A stretch of 64,000 bases of DNA. Source: Ischnura elegans (taxonomy: Eukaryota; Arthropoda; Insecta; Odonata; Coenagrionidae). This document shows, piece after piece, positions 35,900 to 47,980 of the stretch (position 1 is the first letter of the stretch; each line of letters begins with the position of its first letter). The notes beneath the pieces were generated by a model. The model ran no database searches. It saw only the letters and a list, made by a program, of their open reading frames with translations, and was not told the origin of the DNA. Position numbers and translations under genes: made by a program. The stretch lies in the NCBI RefSeq assembly GCF_921293095.1, contig NC_060249.1, forward strand, positions 75,465,907-75,529,906, written 5' to 3'.

Positions 35900-36169
35900 C
35901 TTCCGACCACTGAATAACAAGGTAAATCCAGCAAGTGTCAACACCAGATGCCGTTCACATTTTGCCAGGTGATAGAAAATGGATTCCCATGAAGTGTACT
36001 TTTTGTTTCAGCCGACAACATTTAATACTTTTCGAGATATTACCTATGGAAAATATAAGGAAAACGCCAAATTTTGTGCAGCCCACAGCGCACATAAGAC
36101 CCTTATACTTCTAGGCGTAGCTAGGTTGCTAAGACGAAGAGCACTGACAGTGTACTGTCATCATACAAG

Positions 36170-36356
36170 CAGGGCCGGATTTACCGTTAGGCAAAATAGG
36201 CACGTGCCTAGGGGCGTCGCAGTCCAAGGGGAGCCTTCTGTCACCTCATGCGAGTGGCTGTGCTTTATCATAAAAATCGTGGAGGGGGGGCTCAAGAGAG
36301 GAGGGGCTCTCAATGGAGAGGTGCCTATAGCGTAACTTTGGGTAAATCCGGCCCTA
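36170..36356. mobile_element. hAT-like MITE, 187 bp, CAGGGCCGGATTTACC ends
   Basis: The left terminus CAGGGCCGGATTTACC and the right terminus GGTAAATCCGGCCCTA are near-perfect inverted repeats. The flanks CATACAAG (36162-36169) and CATGCAAG (36357-36364) differ by one base. Confidence 0.85.
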
Positions 36357-36714
36357 CATGCAAGATGTTTCGGGTGAACGAGACGAAATACATCAAATAG
36401 TAATAGAATTGAACCCCTCTAAAATAGGCTGAAACCCTAGAAAAAATTGAAGAAACACTATATTTTTTATTCATTACATTGTTGCCAACTGCCTCTACTT
36501 TTTGAGGCATTCGGGGGTCAAAAAAACGATTTTTCCAAAAATGTCATTTCGTCGAATTTAGACCTCATGATACGTCGAAAACCAATTTTTAGATCAATCA
36601 GAGTACTTTTAATTTTGGCCAAATCACTATTATTACTCACTATTTTTTTATATTATAACTCACTATTATTTTTTTATTATTACTTTTTGTTATTACTCAA
36701 TGTTATTTTTATTC

Positions 36715-36876
36715 TGATTTGTGAATGAAAAACTTTGCTGTTTCTACAATTATGTACCACATTACCGCACTATAGTGAGCCTCTTTGTTCAGTTTTCAAT
36801 AAGAAATTTCACCAATACTCACAAAAAAAGATAACGCTTTGCATCAGAAACAGCAAAGTTTTTCATTCACAAATCA
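36715..36876. mobile_element. Short element with perfect 30-bp inverted repeats
   Basis: TGATTTGTGAATGAAAAACT... (36715-36744) and its exact complement (36847-36876) surround a 102-bp core. The core is also found at 34274-34377. Confidence 0.85.
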
Positions 36877-38146
36877 GTAAGATGGATTTCTACAACGTGA
36901 AGGCCTCTACTATTCAGTGCATTATTTTTTATTATTCATAATTATATTATTATTACCTTAAATACTAATCACTATTATTTTCACTATTTCGTGAATTATT
37001 ATCTCAACAACGGAGAGAGATACGGTGTTGCGTCACAGGGTTACAACAAACATTGTGAGAACAGGCAGAGTGACCAGAAAAGGCCTCAGCCGAGGGGAAG
37101 AGAGTGATATTTCATAAAAACGCTCTATTTCTACATCGTCATAACATCCTGCTAGTCACCTGTAGGCTGTTTGGCAGGGGCCGACCAATCACCTGCATCC
37201 AGCCTGCAATGGGTTCCCCACTCAGAGTAAATACATGCTATCCCTATCCTTACTCTTGAGGTTCCCCACATGCCTACTTCAGTAGCGCGTATAGAACGTA
37301 TGTTCGGAAGATGGGGCAAGAGCAGTATAAGGATGGGATAAGTGGTTGTAAATAAGCGTACTACATGATATTTTATGACTAAAATAAATGTGAAATCAAA
37401 GAAGCAAAGAAAATACGATATTGCTCGTTGATGGACACGAAAGTATAACGACAGCTCTAAGTGTCGCGTCGGATGGTAGACAGCTCAAACACTGACATAT
37501 TTCCTCATTTCGGGGGGAATTAAATACGCCTCTGTAAACAAGTATTTTTAGCTAGGTAAAGATCTCTCGGCTTTCACTCCGGGTTATGTTCTCGATGTCT
37601 TCTTCTGACGTTCCTTTTTGATTCCAGGATGCCTTATGAAGATGGACCAGTCGCTCATCGAAACGTTGGTGGATAGATGGATATCCTAGCCCGGTGTGGA
37701 ACCCGATGGATTTTCACCTATATTGTCCTTCGAGGCAGCGCCAGGCATTACTGAGCTGCAATAAAAGTAACAATTTGACGAACACAGGTTAGTGCTGTAC
37801 ACAGTACCCGACGTTTCGACTACCCAATCGAAAGTCGTCCCAGGGCGCTGAGTTAGGCCTCATGTGCTGTAGTACTCGTTGTCCTTCCCGCAAAAGACCA
37901 TAGTCACCAGATAATCGAGAAAACGTTGAATTTCAATAGCGATTTGAATTTGGATTAAATTGGTATGGGAAAACATTGTGTATTATTTTGTAAGTTTTAG
38001 GAAGCGAACCATTGCCTAACATTACACACATCAAGAAGCGAAATTGGTTGAGATTCGTGAATGGTATGCCAAGCATGATTTTTAAAATTACATTGGTTCA
38101 ACTATCTTTATTCTGCTCGACCGATTAAGACATATCCTGGATTTAT
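36877..38146. other. Stretch without genes; Penelope-like terminal motifs
   Basis: Positions 37610-37870 contain CGAAACGTTGG and, on the opposite strand, CGAAACGTCGGGTACTG-type text. Such motifs are common in Penelope-like and other retroelement ends. Nothing coding is recognised. Confidence 0.4.
37624..37690 (+). ncRNA. Possible decayed hammerhead-ribozyme-like motif
   Basis: CTTATGA (37633-37639) stands where a hammerhead core has CTGATGA. It is followed by a GATG/CATC stem (37641-37644 with 37656-37659) and then GAAAC (37660-37664). AGGA (37626-37629) can pair with TCCT (37684-37687) as a short outer stem. Penelope-like elements are known to carry hammerhead motifs. One core base is changed and the outer stem is imperfect, so an active ribozyme is unlikely. 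Confidence 0.25.
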
Positions 38147-38811
38147 TTTAGTAAATATAATAGCTCCGTTGAGAGGATATCGCTTAAATTCAGTACATTT
38201 ATAATTTTTATCAACATATCTCGATAATATGCATTTCTCTGGCTCTGAAAATTAGACTTCAGCACACGTTTTCTCGGTAGAATACGAGCAAGCAGAATAT
38301 TTGAGGTTATCTGTTGGGACAAGGAAGGTGCTAAGACTCAAACCTATATATTATTAGATTGTCCATTAACACTGTACTGCTTTAAAACGAGGAATTGGTT
38401 ACGGTATAAAAAACACCCGAGATGCGGTGAATGCTAGTCACTCAAGAAAATTAGATCACTGCCTTATGTAAATTAAAGAATAAGGTTTAGGAATAAATTA
38501 TCACTAATAAATAAGCGTCGGAATTTTTCAACCGTATTTTATTATTCTCCGTCCGGTTTCGACGAATAAACGAATTTACTCTTAGGTTTATCAACTGCCA
38601 TTAGTGCCTGTCATACATAACTTGCTTAAGAGGAGGTGGGAGGGAGGTAAGGAGAATTACGACTACCTGAATCGGATCAAGGTATGATTCTGGGGGAAGG
38701 AATGGAATTAAGCTGTTGCCAAAAGATGGAGTGAGTTGTTAGGAAACACTCGATTCTGATTTTCTTTACGCAGCTGTGAAAAAGGCCTGATTTTAAATTT
38801 GGGTTTCACGG

Positions 38812-40095
38812 CATACTGTATAATAGTTACAATAAAATCGCATCTCTAATGATACTATAAAATCGACCTATAATATACCTTGCTGACCTTCGCTACACGC
38901 TCTAACCTTAGCTCATTGATATTACAACCACAGGTACCGTAATATAAAAGTGGTGTTACGATCGAAAATAATCTTATTTTTCTTTGACTCCTTGGTATCC
39001 TTTTTTAAAGTCGATTCGCTTGACCAGTAACTTCACGTTTATTATTGCCCTATGAGCGATCATGATTTTCATTAACCAATTAAGGTATTCAGCAGATTAC
39101 ACTCTTGTCAATGCTTTCTATACAAATGATTTGGCATGATGAAGTGATTTTTTCTGATAAAAGATGTATCGCTTCGTATTGCATAATTTTATTCGAGTCG
39201 TGTGCTATTTCTCGAATCACTCAAGGTCTTGAAAGCTTGGTTGTTTTAATACCAGCGAATATCTCCATTATCTAACATTTTCTTTGCGAATATATTGTGG
39301 TTTCCTACTGCAACGATTTCAATGGAATCTATAGTATATAATAGGAACAGTAATGGGCTAATACTTCTTTATAGGATTACAGATACCACAAGGACTTCAT
39401 AAAGCATTGCCCATCCAATACTACCCTTGTAGGTAAAGTTGGTATGAAAACTGTCTCACGCTTATTTATCCTGCTGTTCAATCTCGATGGATGTTGGCTA
39501 TAATGAGCATTTTTATAAACATAAAACTATAAAGAGTATTTGTTTTCAATAGTGCAGTCACGAACCTACCTAATGAAATAATTCATCTCCACAAAAAAGG
39601 GGGTATCGATGACCATTTGAGTTCAAATGTGTTTGGCGAGGCATACGGGAACAACGTTCGATGATACTTTATTTTACTCCCCACTTGTTATAGGTGAAGA
39701 TACGATAGTTACTACGCGCTTATCCGCGTAGCGTCATCATCAGGTTAATTAAAAATATTTAATAATAAGAATATATATAATTGACATGAAATGTGGAATC
39801 CGGAGACACGATACTGGAGCCATAGAGAAAATAATACAATAATAATGGCGGGGTCTTACTGGGCATCGTCACTCTGAGGGGGGGGCACATGCGCGGAGGG
39901 ATGGGGTCCAAGGTTGCGGTAACCAGCCCCTTCGGCGGACCTCCCCTGTGCGCGGCCCTTCCCCTCGGAGAGTGGAAAGGTGATGGAAGAGACGTTAAAC
40001 GGAAAAATTAATGAATGAAAACGGAAGAAAACGGAAGAAAAATGATGAATAAAACAAGGTGGTGATGAAAAACTTTTAAACCTTTTAAAAAAACC
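38812..40095. other. Centre of the long inverted repeat, unidentified
   Basis: No coding homology. Near 39690-39750 the minus strand reads CTGATGATGACGCTACGCGG followed by a complementary CGCGTAG, a retroelement-type terminal hairpin. A GC-rich segment at 39845-39975 is unlike its surroundings and could be part of another retroelement. Confidence 0.35.
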
Positions 40096-40098
40096 GCC

Positions 40099-40126
40099 CA
40101 TATAATAATAATAATAATGATAATAA
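40099..40126 (+). repeat. TAA microsatellite at the 5' junction of the R4-like element
   Basis: ATAATAATAATAATGATAAT runs directly into the retrotransposon coding remnant. Confidence 0.85.
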
Positions 40127-42045
40127 ATACTTAGAGGCAAGAGAAATCTATTGATAGCATACATAGACTACCAAAAGGCATACGATTCGGTTCCCCATTA
40201 TTGGCTAAAAGAAATCTTAAAAATTTACAAAATAGATATTTCAGTTGTAGAGTTTTTAAACACAGTAATGAATAAGTGGGAAACCCAGTTGGTATTGAAT
40301 ACCTCTCGAGGTCAAATTCAAAGTAGTAATATCCGAATAAAAAAAGGAATATTTCAAGGGGATTCACTGAGCCCATTTTGGTTCTGCCTAGCTGTCAACC
40401 CTTCATCAAATATATTAAATTCAACAAAATATGGATTCAAATTAAAAATTGATAGAAATCAGACACATATGATTAATCATCTTTTCTACATGGATGATCT
40501 AAAGATGTATGCCCACAATCAGAAGGAGTTAAATTATATGTTGAAAATAACGGAAAGCTTTAGTAATGACATTTGTATGAAGTTTGGAATAGATAAATGC
40601 AGAAAACTAGAAATTGATAAAGGGAGATACGTTAAAGGGCAAGATATTCTTTTAGATAGCGGAAAAATCGAAAACATGGAAGAACATGAAAAATATAAAT
40701 ATCTTGGCATACTGCAGAGCACTCAAATCCCACAGAAAGAAATTAAGGAAAAAGTCACAAGAGAATATAAAAATAGGCTTCAACTTATACTTAAAACACA
40801 GTTAAATAGCAGGAATACAACAAAATCCATAAATAAATTTGCTGTTCCAACTTTAATGTATACATTTGGTGTTATTCATGGGACCAGTACAGATTTAGAA
40901 GACCTAGATAGAATGACAAGGAAAGCATTAGCAGATTATAAAGCACATCATCCAAATGCTGCTATCGAAAGGTTATACATTAAAAGAAAAAATGGTGGTA
41001 GAGGTTTAAAACCCATTAAAAACCTACATTACAGAATTATAGATAAATTTAGAAATTACTTCTTCCAAAAAAGCGAGACGAGTAACCTCTATAAGTCAGT
41101 CATAAAAAATGATGATAAAGCAACACCACTCCAGCTTAATGTCAGAGACAAATCAATAGATGAAGAAAAAATAGAGGAGCTAGAAGACACATAGCGAACC
41201 AAGCAGTTACATGGGATACATCACAAATTCCTTCATCAGGAATGCGTAGACACCTCACTATCAAATGCCTGGTTAAAAAGAGGTGAGCTATATGAGGAAA
41301 CGGAGGGGACAATGGTAGCTATTCAGGACAGAGTAATTGGTACGAAGAATTATAGGAAATATATAATCAAAGACGGAAGCATATTAAATGACCTATGCCG
41401 TAAATGTAATGCAAAGAGTGAGACGATAGAACACATAATTAGCGAATGTTCGAATTTAGTTGGTAATGAATACACCAAAAGACACAATAATATATGCAAA
41501 ATTATTTATTTAGAAATAGCGTATGTTACCGGATTAAAAATAGATCATGAACCATATTACCTGTGCACCCCTGCTACAGTGCTGGAAAATGAAAATTACA
41601 AATTATACTGGGACAACACAATTTACACAGACAAACCTGTTCAGCATAACAGACCGGACATAATCTGGATTAAAAAAAAAGAAAAGCAGACCTTTATAAT
41701 TGAAATAGCAGTTCCGGCTGACCACAACCTTAAGAAGAAATACGAGGAAAAGAAACAAAAATATCAAGACCTCGCAAGGCAAATAAAAACTATCTGGAAA
41801 CAGGACGTGATCACCATCATCCCCATAGTAATATCATCAACAGGAATAATACATTCATCACTTAATTTTGGAATTGAACAATTAAAAATTAAAAGAAAGA
41901 CAATATATAACATTCAAAAATCTGTAATACTGGATACATGTAGAACAGTTAATACTATTTTTAAATGAATTGTAACTTGAGGCAGCGTCTTGGCAAGGCC
42001 CGACACTGGCAGACCTCCAAGTAAATCTTGTGGAAAAATAAATAT
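40127..42045 (+). pseudogene. 5'-truncated R4/Dong-like non-LTR retrotransposon
   Basis: One frame starts abruptly at RT motif A (AYIDYQKAYDSVPHYW, about 40157). It continues through motif B (GIFQGDSLSPFWFCLA, about 40347) and motif C (FYMDDLKMYAHN, about 40485) with the catalytic DD present. The thumb follows (KYKYLGI at about 40696). The frame stops at a single TAG (41192-41194) and continues in the same frame to 41968. The second part has a zinc-knuckle-like C-x2-C-(ET)-H-x4-C (LCRKCNAKSETIEHIISEC, about 41393). After it comes a restriction-like endonuclease motif RPDIIWI plus IIEIAVPADHN and KYEEKKQKYQDLA (41650-41780). RT followed by CCHC and a PD-(D/E)XK-type nuclease defines the R2/R4/Dong group. 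RT fingers and the 5' part are missing. It lies between TAA repeats on both sides, as known for Dong. One nonsense codon and 5' truncation make it inactive, but it is otherwise well preserved. Confidence 0.9.
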
Positions 42046-42066
42046 TAATAATAATAATAATAATAT
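42040..42066 (+). repeat. TAA microsatellite at the 3' junction of the R4-like element
   Basis: AATATTAATAATAATAATAA follows the 3' UTR. The sequence TAATTGACAT after it also occurs upstream of the element at about 39778. Confidence 0.85.
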
Positions 42067-43309
42067 AATTGACATATAATACAGATGTATTTAATATTTA
42101 AAAAATATATTTTATCGACCTAATAAAAATATATGATGATGATTGACCGTATGATAATGTTATGCGCCTACACATGCCGTAACTAATAAATTTTCGCTAT
42201 TAAAAAATTAGATTATGAAGAAGTTATATTGAATTCAGTCTACAACCATGTTTTCCATTCCATTCTCATAAAGTTCTCGCAGTTTTTTCCTCGGCGAGTG
42301 TTCTTGTGCTTCGATGTGTGTTAGGGGATGGGTGAGCAGCTGCTGGACGCTCTCAGCTCTACCTTTGTCTCTTCCGGTGCTTTCTCCACGTTAGTTCACT
42401 CGGTGTCCTTTTCATTCGGAAGTCATACGTGTTATTTTAAGCCGTGCGTAAATAAGAATTTCTGTTGGGAACTTCTAGACTCATTTTCGTAGTACAAACC
42501 AAAATAACCACATATAGCAGATCTAGGGAACAACCACGTGAGGGGTCATAGCTAACGAGGGTCAAACCCAAATTCAAAATCAGGCCTTTTTCACAGCTGC
42601 GCAAAGAAAATCTGAAAAAGTGTTTCCTAAAAACTCACTCCATCTTTTGGCAACAGCTTAATTCCATTCCTTCCCCCAGAATCATACCTTGATCCGATTC
42701 AGGTAGTCGTAATTCTCCTTACCTTCCTCCCACCTCCTCTTAAGCAAGTTATATACGACAGGCACTAATGGCAGTTGATAAACCTAAGAGTAAATTCGTT
42801 TATTCGTCGAAACCGGACGGGGAATAATAAAATACGGTTGAAAAATTCCGACGCTTAATCATTAGCGATAATTTATTCCTAAACCTAATTCTTTAATTTA
42901 CATAAGGCAGTGATCTAATTTTCTTGAGTGACTAGCATTCACCGCATCTCGGGTGTTTTTTATACCGTAACCAATTCCTCGTTTTAAAGCAGTACAGTGT
43001 TAATGGACAATCTAATAATATAGGTATGAGACTTAGCACCTTTCTTGTCCCAACACATAACCTCAAACATTCTGCTTGCTCGTATTCTACCGAGAAAACG
43101 TGTGCTGAAGTATAATTTTCAGAGCCAGAGAAATGCATATTATCGAGATATGTTGATAAAAATTATAAATGTACTGAATTTAAGCGATATCCTCTCAACG
43201 GAGCTATCATATTTACTAAGCCAGAGAAATGCATATTATCGAAATGATATTGTGGAGATGCGGTCTTAGGCATTAATGAGGCATACCTTCCCGCCCCCCC
43301 ACCCCAAAT

Positions 43310-44040
43310 ATTAACCGAATTAGCTCTGATGTAGTAGAAGTTACATCAGATGTTCCACAAGGAAGCGTAATCTGCCCCCTTTCGTTCGTTGTATACATTA
43401 GCGATCTCTGCTCCCGCATTAGCAGTAAAATACGTTTATTTGCTGACGACGCTGTCATCTATCGCGAAATTACTGATCACTCTGACTATGAAATTCCATC
43501 ATTGGACTTAAACAACGTTCATTTGTGGAGCCAAGAGTGGGGACTCGAACTTACAATTAGTCTGACTAAATGCGTATCGGTACATTTCTTGCGGGATTCG
43601 TCCAACTGTAACCATGTTTATGCTGTGGATGGTATTAACATAAAGGTAACTGAAGAAGAGGACGCTGTCATCTATCGCGAAATTACTGATCACTCTGACT
43701 ATAAAATTCTATCATCGGACTTAAACAACGTTCATTTGTGGAGCCAAGAGTGGGGACTCGAAGTTAATCTGAGTAAATACATATCGGTACCACAAATACA
43801 AGGATCAAGAACTTTGCTATTTTCACATAATATTATGTGGAAATTATGTGGATATTATGTGGAAATAGCAAAGTTCTTGATCCTTGTATTTGTGCTATCA
43901 TGGATTTCCACCAAGTTACGCCCTCTACGATTAATTACATATCGGTACATTTCTTGCGGAATTCGTCCAACTATAACCATGTTTATGCTGCGGATGGTAT
44001 TAACATAAAGGCAACTGAAGAAGGAGGATTGGCTGAACGC
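43310..44040 (+). pseudogene. Rearranged Jockey/CR1-like reverse transcriptase fragment with internal tandem duplication
   Basis: The frame reads VTSDVPQGSVICPLSFVVYI (motif B) and then RLFADDAVIYREI (motif C with the ADD aspartates, about 43436-43470). NNVHLWSQEWGLEL follows, and then the thumb region. About 212 bp starting at GACGCTGTCATCTATCGCGA (43449) are repeated from 43661 onward. The second copy is interrupted by a 145-bp palindromic insertion (43791-43935) and resumes at 43936. Upstream motifs are missing. It is inactive. Confidence 0.8.
43791..43935. mobile_element. 145-bp insertion containing a 42-bp inverted repeat, with a 13-bp duplication
   Basis: TACATATCGGTAC occurs at 43778-43790 and 43936-43948, exactly flanking the insertion. 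The first tandem copy of the LINE lacks it. Inside, CACAAATACAAGGATCAAGA (from 43791) and its complement (ending 43894) form arms of about 42 bp with one or two differences. About 41 bp of unique sequence follow on the right. Confidence 0.8.
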
Positions 44041-44089
44041 CCAATACGTCGTAATGACTTCTTACTTCCTCTCATGTTTTCGTAGTTTT

Positions 44090-44978
44090 TTTAAATTCAC
44101 CCACGCCAGTAAATGAGCAAATTTATGACTAGTGTAAGGTCTCTCCAATCAAACACTACACCTTTGCAACAAAAGCAGTCGAACACTAACGTGTCTTTCA
44201 CGACGACACACGTTAACAGCGCTCATTTATTGTTACTGCACGTATGTGCTAGTAATACATGGATCAGCTTTATAAATGTAAGGATTTAGATAGGTACATC
44301 CGGTACAAAGGCAGGCTACAAACCAACATGAATTATCAAATTGTGGTATGCCATCACTTGTGGGGATGTAGATTGTTGAAAATTCCCCCCTCAAGAATGT
44401 ATTTTCCTAGAATTTTAATCATCTGAAAGTGTACTGAAGCAGATCGGGTCTTTAAGTTTTAATTTAGCTCTCTCCTACAGATACCTTGTGGAAATTGTAG
44501 CTCAAACTGGTTTAATTCCAGTGGATTAAATATAGGCTTAACTTCCGCCCTATAGCGGATGGAACACATTAATTAGCATTCGGGGCCGATCTGCCATTGT
44601 TTACGTTTGGCCACCTGGACTTGGACACCCATCCCAACTTGCTGAGCCCTACACTTGCATGCATCCGTTATAAGCGACCTCGTCGCAACCCTATCGCATT
44701 TCGGCGTTCGTGACCCCGATTGCCAGCGGCCCGCAACGTAAACAAAACTCTTCTCAAGGACAATTTTTAATCAGCAGACCCAGATGAAGAATGTGGGGTG
44801 GCAAAAAAGACGTGCAGTGCTGAGACAGAATTGTGGGATGCAATAATCCATAGAGTGATATGCATAAATAGTGTTAAAATTGAGAGGGTGAGGAGCCAAG
44901 TGATTATTTTTCTAAGCAGAGTTAGGTACAGAAATTGATAGAAGAAATAGATTAAATTTTTGGTGGCCAAGGGATACG
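44090..44978. other. Intronic stretch without recognisable features
   Basis: Nothing supportable is seen. Confidence 0.4.
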
Positions 44979-44986
44979 AGTGAGTC

Positions 44987-45339
44987 CAGTGGCGCCGACT
45001 CCATGGGGCCTGAGGGGGCCCGAGCCCCTTCAAAGATTCGTTTGGGGGGGCGGAGCCCCCTCAATATTTCAAGAAAATAATTAAGTTATATTATGCTTTG
45101 TGAAATCACAAAAATATATTGGTAATTTTTATTTCCCATGTTTGACGATAGTTACCTTTAAAAATAAATTCAACAATGTGTTAAAACAAATAATTATAAG
45201 GTGAAGCAGGTTGACTGAATCAGGTGGTGTGAATCATGATAGTGTTTCAGTGCTGCGACACACTTTGAATTTAACCTCTTCCCGGGGCAAGACCTCGGAT
45301 ATGGGCCCCCCAATATTTTTTTATAAGTCGGCGCCCCTG
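44987..45339. mobile_element. hAT-like MITE, 353 bp, perfect 8-bp duplication AGTGAGTC
   Basis: Ends CAGTGGCGCCGACTCC and AAGTCGGCGCCCCTG. AGTGAGTC flanks both sides exactly (44979-44986 and 45340-45347). No coding capacity. Confidence 0.9.
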
Positions 45340-45347
45340 AGTGAGTC

Positions 45348-47972
45348 TCTGTTCTGTGCCGACATCGAGTGGAAAATCAAATGCATTACTAAATATCTAG
45401 TTGATCTCGTTTGCTTTCTTTTACTAATTTCTCTACCCAACTCTGTTTAGAAAGACAATCACTTGTACCCCTTGGCTTCTAACCCCCTTAATTGTAGTAT
45501 TTATTATTGATATACTTCCACCCACCATTTATCCCACGACCATATTATTGAAATGCAATCAGTCTTTTCTTTTACTTTTACAACATAACCAGATATTTAA
45601 GCCGACTGCAGCGTTATTTGAATATAACGGACGTGATCTGACTACCATGACACCATTTATTTTCTACTTACTCAAAGTAACCCTCTCACGTGACAAAGAT
45701 TTTACCATGACTCTTAAGGTAAAAAGAACATTCATCGGTTTTTTGTCCATGCGACGTATATAATATTCTATCATTCAACAACGTTTTTCGTATGCTTAGA
45801 CAAACCATGACATAAGATTCCGTATAAAAATATGAATTTCCAGTGCAATTTCATGAAAATGAAGCACAGAGAGCCTATTGTTTTGTGGCCCATCATTCGA
45901 TGTTGTACAATAAAGTAACGTATTTGGAAATATCCGTGAAAATTGCATATGCTTCGCATCTCGGGCCAAACTTCCTTCTTCTTTCCCGAACTAGGTACCT
46001 TTTGGTTTTCTGGTCGTAAAAAATCACTCCAGTATGATTCCCACGTTTTTGTCTTGCCTTATTACGTAGCCAAATTACTTTTTGACGTATGACTTTTAAG
46101 GAGCCATTTTTTCGCATGTGGTCCTATATACATCTTCATTTCCCACTTATTGCGTCCATTTTGTCTTCTAAAGCCTCTTCTAGCACCGGGTCTGAAAGGC
46201 TGGTATCCTTTTCTGATCATTTTTAATAACTTGATAATACATAGGCCTAATTATTCCAATATTAGGCACTTATTTAAGAGAAAACTATTGTATTAGTAGA
46301 AAGAATAAGCATAAAGTTAGAACTGTTTTCCCCAGAAACTACAGAAAATATCCGTTGCACCAGTAAGATAAAACGCTTGAGGTCTACTATGCTGGGCAAG
46401 CAGTACGAGACGTTATCAGTTAGGCCAAAGGTTATGAACCATTCGCTGTATTCCAGGAAACTATAAGTTCCTTATCCATCATCGTAAAGTGTTGAAGTAA
46501 GGTCTACGTAAGGGAAGGTCATATTTGAAGCTACCAAATATAAATATCATCCGATGTTCAAGTGAAAACTTACTAGCAAATTTCCACGCAATTTTTCGGC
46601 GGCAACATCGAGTTAATGACGCATAAATATTCTAATAATACAAAATCCATGGAATAAAGTTAAAGTAGGATGGAGAAAGGGAAGAATTTTAATGACGTGT
46701 AGGCAGGCTACCCTGCTCCGAATTGACAACCTACTTCCAAGTTCCAACTGCACAGCAGTTTCCTCCTCTATGTCTAGTAGGTGAAGGGATATCTATGTCC
46801 TATTGCTAATGTTTGTCATCCTCTAATAATGAGCATCAAATAAAGTATATGCTTTGAAGAGGAATACGAATGGGATACTGTTAATTTGGTAAATCATATT
46901 ATCACTACGTTAGTTTCAGTTGCTGTATGTAAAATTTGCTTTGTTTTTATAATTAATCTTTAATGCGAACTGTGTTTGCATCAATATTGAAGGCGCGTAG
47001 TTGCAAGTCACGCTGATTTGTCACTTATTCGGCGTCACCAGCAAATGCTTATAATAATAGCTAGGCAAAAATGTGTTCATTATTAATGTATTAATAATAT
47101 ACATGCATTAAGCTGCATATTATAACCACGTATTAGAAGATAGGACGCGCGTATGATGGCATTACGTGCGTCGTAATCAATGTTGTGTGAACGAGGTTTT
47201 AGGGTACGGGTGGTTAGAAGCTGCAAACACAATGGAGCGCGAAAAGAATGCTGGGCTAGGAGAGTCTAGCACATGTGGCAACGTCGCAACGTGAATGTAT
47301 TTCTCTCTCTCTCTCTTTCTCCCTATTTCTCGGCTAGAGAGAGTGAGAGTCCCACACGTTCACACACAAGCTAGTCACCTTCGTCCTTGGGCTCTTTCAC
47401 TACGGGAAACTAGGGATAGCCCTCTGCGGGAGGAGTGGGATGGAGGTCGTGAAAGATCTTCCGCAATCGTAAGCTCCGATGTTTTGATCCTCTTCAAGTG
47501 AGGTTACCAGAGATTCAGTCTCTCCCGAGACCTAGAGAATCTAGATCTAAAGAAATGTCGAGTTTCCCACTTTATTTTATAGCAGGCCTCTCGTTAAGAG
47601 GTGCTCGTATCATTTTTTTTCATTGAAGAAGAGATAAATCTAAGATGGGAGTTTCAAGAAAATATTCGTAAATGAAGAATATGATCTCTCCATTTAAGTG
47701 TCCCCTAACCTTAAATTAAGAAAACTCTCGGGGGAGAGAAGTATTAATTCTGACAAGAATGAGGAAGAGAAAGTATCGAATGAGTAAGTAACGAGAAAGT
47801 ACCGAGAAGAGCGGGAGAAAAGAAACTATAAAAGGCCTCTAAAAACTTAAATTGTAAGAGGAAGTTGGGATAGCCTTGTTGGCCATACCATCAGGCATGA
47901 GGGCCTGATGAAAATAGTCGTAGAAGGAGAGGTGGAGGGGAAAAAGAGCAGGGAAACGCCCCGAATGAGTGA
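45348..47972. other. Intronic stretch without genes; one CT microsatellite
   Basis: No coding homology and no element ends were identified. A CT-dinucleotide run sits at about 47301-47325. Confidence 0.4.
47301..47325. repeat. CT dinucleotide microsatellite
   Basis: TTCTCTCTCTCTCTCTTTCT run. Confidence 0.9.
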
Positions 47973-47980
47973 CATAGGAC

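Larger units (their letters stand above)
38147..43218. repeat. Long inverted repeat, about 660-bp arms, 3.75-kb centre
   Basis: Arm 38147-38811 and arm 42562-43218 are inverted copies, with roughly 95-98 percent identity by eye. Outer ends read TTAGTAAATATAATAGCTCC and TTAGTAAATATGATAGCTCC. Inner ends are at AAATTTGGGTTT and AAACCCAAATTC. The centre contains 1.3 kb of unidentified DNA and then an R4/Dong-like retrotransposon. Just outside the right arm, GCCAGAGAAATGCATATTAT (43220) repeats a segment inside the arm (43122). I see no transposase and no target duplication. It may be a foldback element or an inverted segmental duplication. Confidence 0.8.

Noticed and set aside
39690..39760. Second hammerhead ribozyme on the minus strand (CTGATGATGACGC...)
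   Set aside because: The CTGATGA and a CGCTACGCG/CGCGTAG stem are present, but the required GAAA after the stem is TAAC.
39856..40164. 102-codon minus-strand frame
   Set aside because: It runs through TAA/TTA repeats and a GC-rich segment antisense to the retrotransposon junction, with no domain.
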